The notes below the pieces were generated by a model that ran no database searches, was not told the origin of the DNA, and worked only from the letters and a program-made list of their open reading frames with translations. A DNA stretch of 41,350 nucleotides from positions 1 through 41,350 of the forward strand of contig JAGRPC010000179.1 of the NCBI GenBank assembly GCA_020439925.1, given 5' to 3'. A program made the position numbers and the translations under genes. Of the stretch, positions 17,401-24,326 are shown piece after piece. This DNA is from Verrucomicrobiia bacterium. Its GTDB lineage: Bacteria > Verrucomicrobiota > Verrucomicrobiia > Verrucomicrobiales > DEV007. The number at the start of each line of letters is the position of its first letter. Positions within the stretch are counted from its first letter, which is position 1.

Positions 17401-20400
17401 GCGGGCAGCGGCCTGATCGACGTCAATGCGAACAACGACGGATCGGGTAACCAGAGTCTGACCATCAATGAATCGGCAACTCTCACGACAACCAACGCGA
17501 CCGCCGCGGCGATCGACCTGCGGGTCAATACGGCCGGAGGCGGAACCGGAGGTCTGAATCTGGGTGGCAGTCTGACCACGGGAACCGGCGGCGGCGTCAC
17601 GGTCAGCACGGAGACTAACGCCGCCCTGGCCGGAACCCTGGTGGTCAACAATACGACGATCAACACGGGAACCGGTGGCACGGTGACCCTGACGGCCGAC
17701 GACGAACTGTGGATCGGTCCCGGGAGTGCGAAGACTCTGACGATGGCCGGAGGTTCGCTGGTCATCAACGCCAACGCCGACGGCGGTGCGGCCTCTAACC
17801 AGGACCGTTTTTACATGTTCACCGGTTCAGCGATTGCCGGAACGGCCTCTTCAGTGATCGTCAACATCAACAACAGCCAGTCACAGTCCTATGTGACGAG
17901 CATCACGGCTGCCAGTGGGGCGGCCATCACCGTGAACCAGACGGGCACGGGCAGCTTCAATTTTGCCAGCGGCACCATCGGCACGACTGGAAGTGGTGAC
18001 GTGACTTTCAATGCAACGGGGGGGATCACCATCGGCGGAACGATCGATGCCGGGAGCGGCCTGATCGACGTGAATGCGAACAACGACGGTTCGGGTAACG
18101 AAGGTCTGACCGTCAATGAATCGGCGGTCCTGACGACAACCAACGCGACGCCTGCGGCGATCGATCTGCGGGTCAATACGGCTGCCGGTGGGACCGGCGC
18201 ATTGACCCTTGGTGGAAGCTTGACAACAGGAACCGGAGGTGGTGTCAACGTTAGCACCGACACTCTCGATGCCGTCGCCGCAGGGACCCTCACCGTCACC
18301 AACACGACAATCAATACAGGAACTGGCGGCACCGTGACCCTGACGGCCGATGATGAATTGTGGATCGGTCCCGGGAGTGCGAAGACCCTGACGATGACGG
18401 GCGGCGCTCTGGTCCTCAACGCGAATGCTGACGGCCTTTCTTCCGCCAATGCCGACCGCTTTTACATGTTTACCGGTTCGGCCATCGCCGGAACGGCCTC
18501 TTCGGTGATCGTCAACATCAACAACAGCCAGTCTCAATCCTATGTGACGAGCATCACGGCAGCCAGCGGAGCTCCCATTACGGTGAACCAGACGGGAACG
18601 GGCAGCTTCAACTTCGACAGTGGAACGATCGGTACGGCCGGAAGCGGCGACGTGACGTTCAATGCTGACGGAGGAATCACCATCAGCGGAACGATCAATG
18701 CCGGTTCAGGCCTGATCGATGTGAACGCGAACGACGACGGATCGGGCAACCAGGGGCTGACCGTCAATGAATCGGCGGTTCTGACCACCACCAACAATTC
18801 GATCGGGGGCACCAACGCGATCGACCTCCGTGCGAACCTCGTCGGTGGGGGAACCGGAGCTATTACCTTGGGCGGCACCTTCACCACCGGTGCCGGGGGC
18901 GGCATCGTGGTCAGCAACGAGACCGGCTTGGCGGGACTTGGTGGTCCTGTCACCATCAATAACCTGATTGTGAATCCCGGTGCGGCGGGCAAGGTCACGA
19001 TCACCTCGGACGACGAATTGTTCATCAACACCAACAAGACCGTCACCGTGACCGAGGCGGACGAGATCGAGTTCAACGCGAATACCGACAACGCGGGGGC
19101 CGAACGATTCTACATGTTCAGCGGCGCCGGTGTCGCCGCCGGGGCGACCGGGGCGACCGACATCGACGTCAACATCGGAACGACCACAGGCAACTCCGAG
19201 GTAAGGAGCCTGCAAAGCGCGGCGGGCGGCACCATTTCCCTGCAGCTCAACGGCACCGGTTCCCTGAATGTCGTCGGTGGAACGATCGAGGCATCAGGTG
19301 CCGGCAACGTTGAGATCCTCAGCCAGCACGGGATTGGAATCGCCGGAACCGTCGATGCGGGCAGTGGCAAGGTCATCGTCACGGCGAACAACGACGGTCT
19401 CGGTGCCGGAGCGATTTCTCTCTCCGGATCTCTGGTCACGACCAGCACGGCCGCAGATGCGATCACTGTCACCGCTGGAGATTCGGCGGGGGCGGGTCCC
19501 GACGGCAGCATCACCATCGGTGGCAGCTTCCAAACCGGATCCGGCGGATCGGTGGTCATCGAAGCGGGCGACAACATTTCCGTGAACGACTCGACCCTGA
19601 CCGTGGGGGCTACGGGTTCGTTCGTCGCTTCGGCCAAGGACGAATTCTTCGTCAACAACAACAGGACTTTCAACGTCGTTTCCGGTGGTGTCACTTTCAA
19701 CGCCAATGACGATGACGCAGGTGGTGAGCGTTTCTACATGTTCCCCAACGCCGCGGTCTCCGGCAACGCCTCCTCGCTGACCATCAATGTCGGCACCTCG
19801 AGCGGAGTCTCCGAGGTCTGGAGTCTGGCAGCGGGAACGGATGTCGACATCGACGTGAATTTTGACGGAACGGGTTCCTTGCGTCATTCCGGGGGCACGA
19901 TCGCCGCAACGGGCAGCGCCGATGTGAACCTCCAGTCGACCGGTGGTGTCGACCTTCGCGGAACGATTTCCATCGCCAATGGCGTCCTCAATGTCGATGC
20001 CAACACGGACGGAAGCGGTAACCAGAGCTTGTCGGTCACCGAAACTGCCGTGATCACCACGGCGAACGCCGGCGCGAACGCCATCGATCTCCGTGTCAAC
20101 ACGGTCGGGGGCGGAACCGGTTCGCTCAGCCTTGGCGGTTCCCTTACGACCGGAGCGGGTGGAACCATCACGGCCAACAACAGTACGCCGGATGCAGCGG
20201 CTGTCGGCTTTGACATCAACAATGTCACCTTCAACACGGGTGCGGGTGGAACGACCAGTCTTACCGCCAGCGACGAGTTCTACATTCAGACGAACAAGAC
20301 CCTTTCGGTGACGGGCGGTGTGCTGTCCATCAACGCCAACGCGGACGCGGCGGGCGCCCAACGCTTCTACATGTTCAGCGGTGCGGCGGTCAATTCCACG

Positions 20401-23400
20401 GGCACCACGGCGGACGCTATCGCCATCAACGTCGGTGCCAGCACCGGAACCAGCGAGTATCGCAATATCACGGTAGGCAACGGCGGCGGAATCACCGTCA
20501 CCAGCGACGCCACCCAGAACCTGACCCATGCGGGCACCACGATCACCGCGACGAACGGCACGATCGACCTGGTGGTTCGCAACCTGAATCTGGCCGGCAA
20601 TCTTTCCGCGGTCGGCGGGACCGCAACCCTGCGCCGCTCCTCCGTCGGCACCATCGGGGTCTTCAATGCCACCGCCTTCGGTGATCTCCAGATCGACCAG
20701 GGCGAACTGAACCGCATCAGCGCTGGAACCCTGAATATCGGCGGTGCCACGGCAGGAACCAACAACACGACCCTGATCCGCGTCAACGGGGTCAGCGATA
20801 CGGCCGGTGTTACCGGATTGACCCGCTTCACCGCGATCGAGAGCACCGGTTCGGATGTCCAGTTCCTCGGTGCAAACTCTTTCAACTCGATCGAGGTCAA
20901 TGCCAACAATCTGATCGATGTCCAGGCCGCCGCCTCCATCGGCGTCCTGACCGGCACCGCGACTTTCAACGCCGACGCCGACGACAGCGGGGTGGGCAAT
21001 TTCCAATCGGCGGCCGGCTCCAGCGTGAACTCTTCCGCCGGCAACGGGAACGTGACGATCGATGCGGCCGACTTCAGTCTCGCGGTGGGGTCGTCAATCT
21101 CCTCCGGTTCCGGAAACATCTCCTTCCTGCCCACCTCGACGGGGCGCACCGTGGAACTGGGCGGTTCCGGACTGGGGCTGAACGTGACCCTGACGGATGC
21201 CGAACTCGACACCCTCACGTCGACGGGAATCGTTTATGTGGGTGACAGTTCCACCGGGAACATCACCATCTCGGATGCGATGACTCCTGCCGGTGCTCCC
21301 AACTTTGTTCTCACGACCCCCGGCACAGTCCTTGATGCGAGTTCGGCGCCCAGCGACTTCGTCGGAAGTTCGCTGGTCATCGATGGGGACCTGCAATCCA
21401 GCACCACGCCTGCCGTCGGTATCCTGAGTGTGACCGGTTCCTTCACCTTCGCGTCGAACAACACTTTCACGGTTGACCTCCAGGGCAACGCGGCCCCTGT
21501 CGCCGGCACCCACTACGATCAGGTCAACGTGACGCCGTCGGCTGGTACCAGTTCCGTCACGATCGGCAGCAACGTGATTCTCAACCTGGTTCTCTCCGGT
21601 GCCAAACCTGCAGCCGGGGTGACCTACACCTTGGTCGATAATGGCACCGCCAATCCGATCACCGGAAAGTTCGTCGATGCCCAGACCAACACGGTTCTCG
21701 ACGAAGGAGATTGGATCGATCAGGATCTTGTGCTCTACAAGATCAGTTACATTGGAGGTGACGGAAACGATGTGGTTCTCACGTCCTACGGACCGGTCGA
21801 AACGGCTGCGACGCTCGATGGGAACGGGAACCTGCTAATCAACGACATCGAAACCACAACCACCAACGACTCGCTCACCTTCACCGTCGTGGGTAACAAT
21901 CTCCGCATCAATGATCCAAATGAGGTCGTTGGATTCGATTTCGCGTCGCCCAACGGTTCGGTTCGGATCGACGAGCACACCATCGACATCCCGCTCGCCG
22001 CGTTCAACGGGTTGATCGTTGACACCGGGGCCGGAAACGACTCCATCACCTTCGCGGACTTCAGCGACACTTCGACCTTTTCCAACTTCCTTCTTGTCAA
22101 CGGTGGTACCGGTATCGACACGATCAATTTCAACGCGGATTACAGCGGGAATGCGGGAATTCATGGGGTAACCGATGGAACGGTTCAAGAATCTCCCGCA
22201 AACCGTGCGGTTGAGCTGCGGGCGGACACCATCAATGTGGCGACAAATGTCGACATCGAGACGAGCGCGGTTAACGGAACCGTCAATCTGATCGCCGACC
22301 GAAACCTTCTCATGGACACCGGTTCACGTATCTCGACCGTGGACGGCTCCATCAATCTGGAGGCGAATGCAGCGGGCCTTGGTTCCGGTCAATACAACGG
22401 CATGCGGCTCAAGACAGCCACTTTGGAAAGCACTTCGGGCGATGTTACGCTAACGGGACGGGGTGGCAATACCCTGAGCTTCAATTATGGAGTCAATCTC
22501 GAAACGACTACTGTGAATACCGATGGAGAGGTCACCATTATCGGCACGGGCGGAGGCGACGGCAGCGCAGCGGCGCAGACCGGTGTCCTCGTGAATTACG
22601 GCAGCACGATCGACGCGGCCGCGATTTCAATCACCGGCCAGGGTGGGAATGCAAACGCAACGGGTAACGCTGGCGGGATTTACATCGGATCCTCGTCGAC
22701 CCTAACCGTATCGACGGGAGATCTTACGTTGACCGGGACCGGTGCGACAAATGCAGGGACCGCCAATACCGGGGTTTTTGTCGGTTCTTCGAGTCTCACC
22801 AGCACCGGAGGGACCAACATCGTGATCAATGGGACCGGAAACGGAGGAAGTGGAAACGAAGGGGTCGAGATCAACAGCACGGTAGTGACTACGTCGGGTA
22901 CCGGAACGGTGACGATCAGGGGAACCGGTGCCACAGGGGCCAGCAGCAATGTGGGCGTCCTTATCGCAGGTTCCTCACAGCCCTCCCAGATTACAACGGT
23001 CAACGGGGAGATCCGGATTGAGGGCACAAGCAATGGGACCTTAGCGGGGAACCACGGTGTCAGCATCAGCTCGGGATCCCAGGTTTCGGTCTCGGGGAGC
23101 GGGAATCTGGTGGTGTCGGGAACCGGAGGAATCGCGACCAACTCGGGAAGCGGGGTTCTTGTCAGTTCCGCTTCGATTTCGGTGAATACCGGCGAACTTC
23201 AGATCACCGGCACCGGCAGGGCCATGGCCGCAGGTCGTGGTGTCGAGACCATCGGCAGCACAATCACCAGCAGCGGGATTGGAAACATCACAATGGTTGG
23301 TTCCGCGAATGCCGCCGCAACGGGTGGGTCCAACTCCGGCATCAGCATCCACAGCACCCAGATCAACCTCAACGATGCTACGGGTGTCGCTAACCTCGTT

Positions 23401-24219
23401 CTGCAAGGCACCGGAGGCGGTGGAACGACCTTGAACCACGGAGTTGTCATTACGACGGGTTCCGCGCTGACTTCGGTTTCCGGTGATGCGGAGATCACCG
23501 GTCAAGCAGGTGGGAGTGGGGGCAATGCCGCCGGGGTTTCCGTGGCGAATTCCTCGACCGTGACGATCGGTGGAAACGGCAATCTGACCGTGACGGGTAC
23601 GGGAAGTACCTCCGGTTCGGGTTCGACAACCCAGAACCGTGGCGTTCAAATCTCCTCGTCGACTCTCAGCGTCAACAATGGTTTGTTGACTGTGACGGGA
23701 GCCGGGGGTGGCGCCGGCAATGGAACGTTGAATCACGGCATCGACATCACCGGAAGTAGCACCAACCGTGGAACGGTAAGGGCCACGGGTTCCGGATCCT
23801 TGTTGTTGTCGGGCACGGGATCGAAGGGCGGGATCGGTCTCAACGGAAGTTTTGCTGAAATCGCCACGGTCTCGGGAGGTATCCAGATGATTGGTAGTGG
23901 AGGAAGCGGCGTCAGTAACACCCGTGGAATCTTCCTGACGAACTCGATCCTGACATCGAGTTCGGGAGGAGATATTACTCTCGATGGAACCGCAGATTCC
24001 CTGACGACAGGCACCGGAAACGTTGGTGTCTGGATTATTTCCACGAGCTTGGGCAGTTCAGGCGCGTTTGATATCGAGGGAACGGGAGGAGGCGGAACCG
24101 GAACGAACCACGGTATCTACATGCAGTCGATCACCAACCTTGGCGGAGCGATTGCGACCACGGGAACCGCCGGCGGGGGTGCTACCTCCCTGGCAAAGAC
24201 TGGAAACTTCTTCCCCTGA
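11455..24219 (+). CDS. Giant LEPR-motif surface protein with metzincin-like domain and haemagglutinin-like beta-helix repeats
   Basis: The protein has 4254 residues. Residues 1–45 are strongly basic with no hydrophobic signal-peptide core; then comes ALEPRVLFSA (46–55), the LEPR-x-L-(L/F) signature known at the N-termini of very large surface proteins of planctomycetes and relatives. A Glu/Pro/Gln-rich linker leads to a domain (about 90–222) with HEQGHVLGLAD (190–200), an HExxHxxGxxD zinc site, and a VMNG Met-turn-like motif (208–211). Residues about 235–440 form a separate domain rich in Ser and aromatics. The remainder is Thr/Ser/Gly/Asn-rich right-handed beta-helix sequence in three segments, including a PATR-type stretch (GANTYTGVTNVTGGILDVDG, near nt 15085), five long repeats (17401–20560) and two passenger-end modules finishing in YVGGTGNDVTLT or YIGGDGNDVVLT. 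I found no cysteine on reading. There is no C-terminal barrel, sorting tag or anchor. It has no evident ribosome-binding site. It is probably an exported adhesin or surface-coat protein. Confidence 0.93.
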   Translation: MRHTVSERRKKWFFIRSMVRAFWEHLDKHRKPRKAKAVSRPLFAEALEPRVLFSATPAPVEPEQEEVPVDEAPVAQEAIQEGQVAQPTGLSQADLDDIVAAARQRWIDSGISAEQLAALDSVHYSIEDLGAGRLGRANGFNITIDDDAAGSNAWFVDQTPAVDEEFDASRFANASGGALGQYDLLSTILHEQGHVLGLADLPGSGADVMNGVLSQSVRRVPVSGAAADAIPGSIVGDAFLISGPLSSNYYEGSSNASFSFTAPAGENRLLVVAAHTYFGDFTNISYGGANLTPAVDRTAPTGGTNHTEIWYIPLGSSLVSESRTLQTGGGSYISLYAAVFSGIDQSSPISSSFSYSSLSANAGSAAGNLVLDAIYVEGSGALTAGTGQATLATDDSGGGGFTALHFGVSTEAGSSSVPMSWNFSGTPSAIAHVGVSLASASVSTPTTSVTVSSGNLLIEDVDGGNTNDNLILKIDGTDYLITDAGNGISQRVAISSVTGNITINGTGGNDTLTIDLSGGPITKNIVFNGGSGNDTLVVNNGVFGSVTYRATDATDGVLDFGDFTVTFTDLEPLNLQGSAITDLTVTVDPSHSVAGGHTTTIAAQGPTNTRVTISGGFEHVNFGVLTGTLTINGEDGENDTINVNSVGSGFAGSLGINGGTGNDTVNLNGDITFAAGKNLDVDLQNDDASPGTDTVVFGAGANLILSGAGTATIKASGAVSMFAGGSSLVTQNGDITIEANQQATQTVGNFYGIQASNMLVEATGSGNISMKGRAGIGGTSTAGTAIDPNTIVRTNSGSINIVGTGGTNSGDQNNGVQVHQGSVVESTGGGNIDITGVAGTKGMGIRVLFDGKVRTTGAGTITLTGTGGTAAPGPINYGVAIDLGTTGTGTAVSNNANGTITINGTAGIGGVGFFTGSGGTNRLGFNGTNAYSGNIVINADSMSIANATIQTSGTVSLLQQTNGQAINLGAADSAGVLGLTDAELDQISAGTLQIGNTSSGAITVSAAISRPSATNLSLTTGANRNIAFSGTVSIDSNNGNITLTTSGTGAITSGSAVTDINAGSGAVSLSAGSGGIGASGNAFRHGGATLTTTTTGNGNQHLYGSATIAAGGLNAGSGTITHWGGTLTLGGAGRINDAADLTISLGAILAMGAHSETIDKLTLVSGSITGTGTLTSTSTIDVQSGSIAANLAGSVALGKSTGGTVTLTGANTYTGVTNVTGGILDVDGTHNGGGLYTISSGATLRGSGTINANIKGNSGSFILSDGNLTLGNAASAAGFDTDGTFTVGLGHVVTINDSNEAVLGSSTVVNGTLQRPTSTQAFSLSSGDTLSGSGSVTGVITSNSGSISPGTAGTAVLSESGNLNLSNGTLVAEINGSIPGTQHDQVSVTGTVNITDANLAVSGTVASSPGQVIVLIENDGTDAVTGTFNRLNGVATTLSEGATVVVNGVTFYLSYVGGTGNDVTLTQAGPAAINADGAGPGNLIVRKVGDSLVTYDDGNIIDSRPFASVTGQTLTINGTAGNNETLTVDYATGSFFDVNIIWNGGTGGDDGLIVLGTGAEVIDYRPSSTTSGNGVLTVGSNTITFTGLEPIDVVGAASFTLTLPLGADNVTIANATTTLGDPALRLSGDSGGLPFEYANVRNVGTVIIDTTFSDGSDSVAINSANNTHGITNLQILTGNSGTDSVTLSGTATFAGDVLIQTGTIDLTGGTLTAANATFRPQSGATVGVGGGAGTFSLTQAELTTNLAVTGTVTIGSTTAGTTTIGALDVSGEAYHLEILSGEQINQTANVTTPKNVTIRANQGNAGAHDFDMSTVGAGVTLFTNGGNILIEVGNAAGASITTLRQLTASGNVTVTTGGTSAITYGGSGSGIMAGGTVSLTSAKTGTSAITGNGVISATGDVSLQAAGDIAVNAAINTTMGKVDVVSTSGTVLTAAAGDIMASTSSLISGGTAVTLNGDVTVSGAGGVVVNGAGAITINALVDAGSGLIDVNANNDGSGNQSLTINESATLTTTNATAAAIDLRVNTAGGGTGGLNLGGSLTTGTGGGVTVSTETNAALAGTLVVNNTTINTGTGGTVTLTADDELWIGPGSAKTLTMAGGSLVINANADGGAASNQDRFYMFTGSAIAGTASSVIVNINNSQSQSYVTSITAASGAAITVNQTGTGSFNFASGTIGTTGSGDVTFNATGGITIGGTIDAGSGLIDVNANNDGSGNEGLTVNESAVLTTTNATPAAIDLRVNTAAGGTGALTLGGSLTTGTGGGVNVSTDTLDAVAAGTLTVTNTTINTGTGGTVTLTADDELWIGPGSAKTLTMTGGALVLNANADGLSSANADRFYMFTGSAIAGTASSVIVNINNSQSQSYVTSITAASGAPITVNQTGTGSFNFDSGTIGTAGSGDVTFNADGGITISGTINAGSGLIDVNANDDGSGNQGLTVNESAVLTTTNNSIGGTNAIDLRANLVGGGTGAITLGGTFTTGAGGGIVVSNETGLAGLGGPVTINNLIVNPGAAGKVTITSDDELFINTNKTVTVTEADEIEFNANTDNAGAERFYMFSGAGVAAGATGATDIDVNIGTTTGNSEVRSLQSAAGGTISLQLNGTGSLNVVGGTIEASGAGNVEILSQHGIGIAGTVDAGSGKVIVTANNDGLGAGAISLSGSLVTTSTAADAITVTAGDSAGAGPDGSITIGGSFQTGSGGSVVIEAGDNISVNDSTLTVGATGSFVASAKDEFFVNNNRTFNVVSGGVTFNANDDDAGGERFYMFPNAAVSGNASSLTINVGTSSGVSEVWSLAAGTDVDIDVNFDGTGSLRHSGGTIAATGSADVNLQSTGGVDLRGTISIANGVLNVDANTDGSGNQSLSVTETAVITTANAGANAIDLRVNTVGGGTGSLSLGGSLTTGAGGTITANNSTPDAAAVGFDINNVTFNTGAGGTTSLTASDEFYIQTNKTLSVTGGVLSINANADAAGAQRFYMFSGAAVNSTGTTADAIAINVGASTGTSEYRNITVGNGGGITVTSDATQNLTHAGTTITATNGTIDLVVRNLNLAGNLSAVGGTATLRRSSVGTIGVFNATAFGDLQIDQGELNRISAGTLNIGGATAGTNNTTLIRVNGVSDTAGVTGLTRFTAIESTGSDVQFLGANSFNSIEVNANNLIDVQAAASIGVLTGTATFNADADDSGVGNFQSAAGSSVNSSAGNGNVTIDAADFSLAVGSSISSGSGNISFLPTSTGRTVELGGSGLGLNVTLTDAELDTLTSTGIVYVGDSSTGNITISDAMTPAGAPNFVLTTPGTVLDASSAPSDFVGSSLVIDGDLQSSTTPAVGILSVTGSFTFASNNTFTVDLQGNAAPVAGTHYDQVNVTPSAGTSSVTIGSNVILNLVLSGAKPAAGVTYTLVDNGTANPITGKFVDAQTNTVLDEGDWIDQDLVLYKISYIGGDGNDVVLTSYGPVETAATLDGNGNLLINDIETTTTNDSLTFTVVGNNLRINDPNEVVGFDFASPNGSVRIDEHTIDIPLAAFNGLIVDTGAGNDSITFADFSDTSTFSNFLLVNGGTGIDTINFNADYSGNAGIHGVTDGTVQESPANRAVELRADTINVATNVDIETSAVNGTVNLIADRNLLMDTGSRISTVDGSINLEANAAGLGSGQYNGMRLKTATLESTSGDVTLTGRGGNTLSFNYGVNLETTTVNTDGEVTIIGTGGGDGSAAAQTGVLVNYGSTIDAAAISITGQGGNANATGNAGGIYIGSSSTLTVSTGDLTLTGTGATNAGTANTGVFVGSSSLTSTGGTNIVINGTGNGGSGNEGVEINSTVVTTSGTGTVTIRGTGATGASSNVGVLIAGSSQPSQITTVNGEIRIEGTSNGTLAGNHGVSISSGSQVSVSGSGNLVVSGTGGIATNSGSGVLVSSASISVNTGELQITGTGRAMAAGRGVETIGSTITSSGIGNITMVGSANAAATGGSNSGISIHSTQINLNDATGVANLVLQGTGGGGTTLNHGVVITTGSALTSVSGDAEITGQAGGSGGNAAGVSVANSSTVTIGGNGNLTVTGTGSTSGSGSTTQNRGVQISSSTLSVNNGLLTVTGAGGGAGNGTLNHGIDITGSSTNRGTVRATGSGSLLLSGTGSKGGIGLNGSFAEIATVSGGIQMIGSGGSGVSNTRGIFLTNSILTSSSGGDITLDGTADSLTTGTGNVGVWIISTSLGSSGAFDIEGTGGGGTGTNHGIYMQSITNLGGAIATTGTAGGGATSLAKTGNFFP
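12780..15870 (+). repeat. Segment A of the giant protein (first beta-helix module)
   Basis: This part of the giant gene begins with a SGNLLIEDVDGG/NDNLIL opening and a TGGNDTLTIDLSGG strand series. It continues with N-x-GV-x-I type helix turns (13710–14170), a LTDAELDQISAGTLQIG motif near 14390, a PATR-type repeat (15085–15240), and closes with the passenger-end module (about 15560–15860). Segments B and C open in the same way, which suggests duplication of a whole module followed by divergence. Confidence 0.6.
15870..21795 (+). repeat. Segment B of the giant protein (expanded middle module)
   Basis: It opens with GNLIVRKVGDSLVTYDDG, matching the openings of segments A and C. Three copies of the L-T-x-A-E-L-x-x-I motif family occur near 16665, 20700 and 21190. 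Between the first two sit the five long tandem repeats. The segment closes with a second passenger-end module (about 21470–21795: HYDQVNV, then YTLVDNG, then YIGGDGNDVVLT). It is about twice as long as segment A, mainly through the tandem repeats. Confidence 0.6.
17401..20560 (+). repeat. Five in-frame tandem repeats of about 205–219 codons
   Basis: Units begin at about 17401, 18049, 18700, 19357 and 19972, giving periods of 648, 651, 657 and 615 bases. Each contains an AGSGLIDVNAN-like strand, a T-TGxGG strand, a DDELWIG or DEFFVN strand and the marker RFYMF(T/S/P). Units 1 and 2 are nearly identical over long stretches of DNA, unit 3 is close, and units 4 and 5 are clearly diverged. This is the pattern expected from successive unequal duplications, with the first units most recent. 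All steps are multiples of three, so the frame is kept. Confidence 0.85.
21795..24219 (+). repeat. Segment C of the giant protein (short beta-helix turns, no end module)
   Basis: It opens with GNGNLLINDIETTTTNDSL, like segments A and B, then runs as short repeats of about 40–50 residues. Each has an N-x-GV-x-I core followed by an S/T-rich strand and an I-x-GTG strand (for example NTGVFVGSSS, NHGVSISSGS, NRGVQISSST, NHGIDITGSS). The protein stops abruptly within this repeat pattern after ATSLAKTGNFFP. The closing module present in segments A and B is missing. Confidence 0.65.
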
Positions 24220-24257
24220 GATGATTGGGGCATCGCCGGAAACGGGTTGCGACGCCT

Positions 24258-24304
24258 GGCGGACTCCTCGCTCTCCCTGCCGCCGGCAAGTGAAGGAGTT
24301 CGCC
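24258..24304 (+). terminator. Hairpin after the giant gene, possible terminator or leader structure
   Basis: Arms GGCGGACTCCT (24258–24268) and AGGAGTTCGCC (24294–24304) pair over 11 positions with one G·U pair. The 25-base loop holds a small nested stem (TGCC/GGCA, 24278–24288). A T-rich but interrupted stretch follows (24305–24326), just before the start of the GT41-like gene. It could terminate transcription of the giant gene or only attenuate it. Confidence 0.42.
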
Positions 24305-24326
24305 TTGCCATTCCTTGGTTTTCCTT

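Noticed and set aside
13095..23736. Many minus-strand frames within the giant gene, up to 570 codons
   Set aside because: They mirror the repetitive Thr/Ser/Gly coding strand and give Val/Pro/Arg-rich or Asp/Arg-rich translations with no motif.
22200..24219. C-terminal autotransporter barrel or sorting tag on the giant protein
   Set aside because: The last 600 residues are repeat turns to the end. There is no alternating aromatic barrel pattern, no terminal Phe/Tyr, no hydrophobic helix with a basic tail and no type 9 secretion-like domain.
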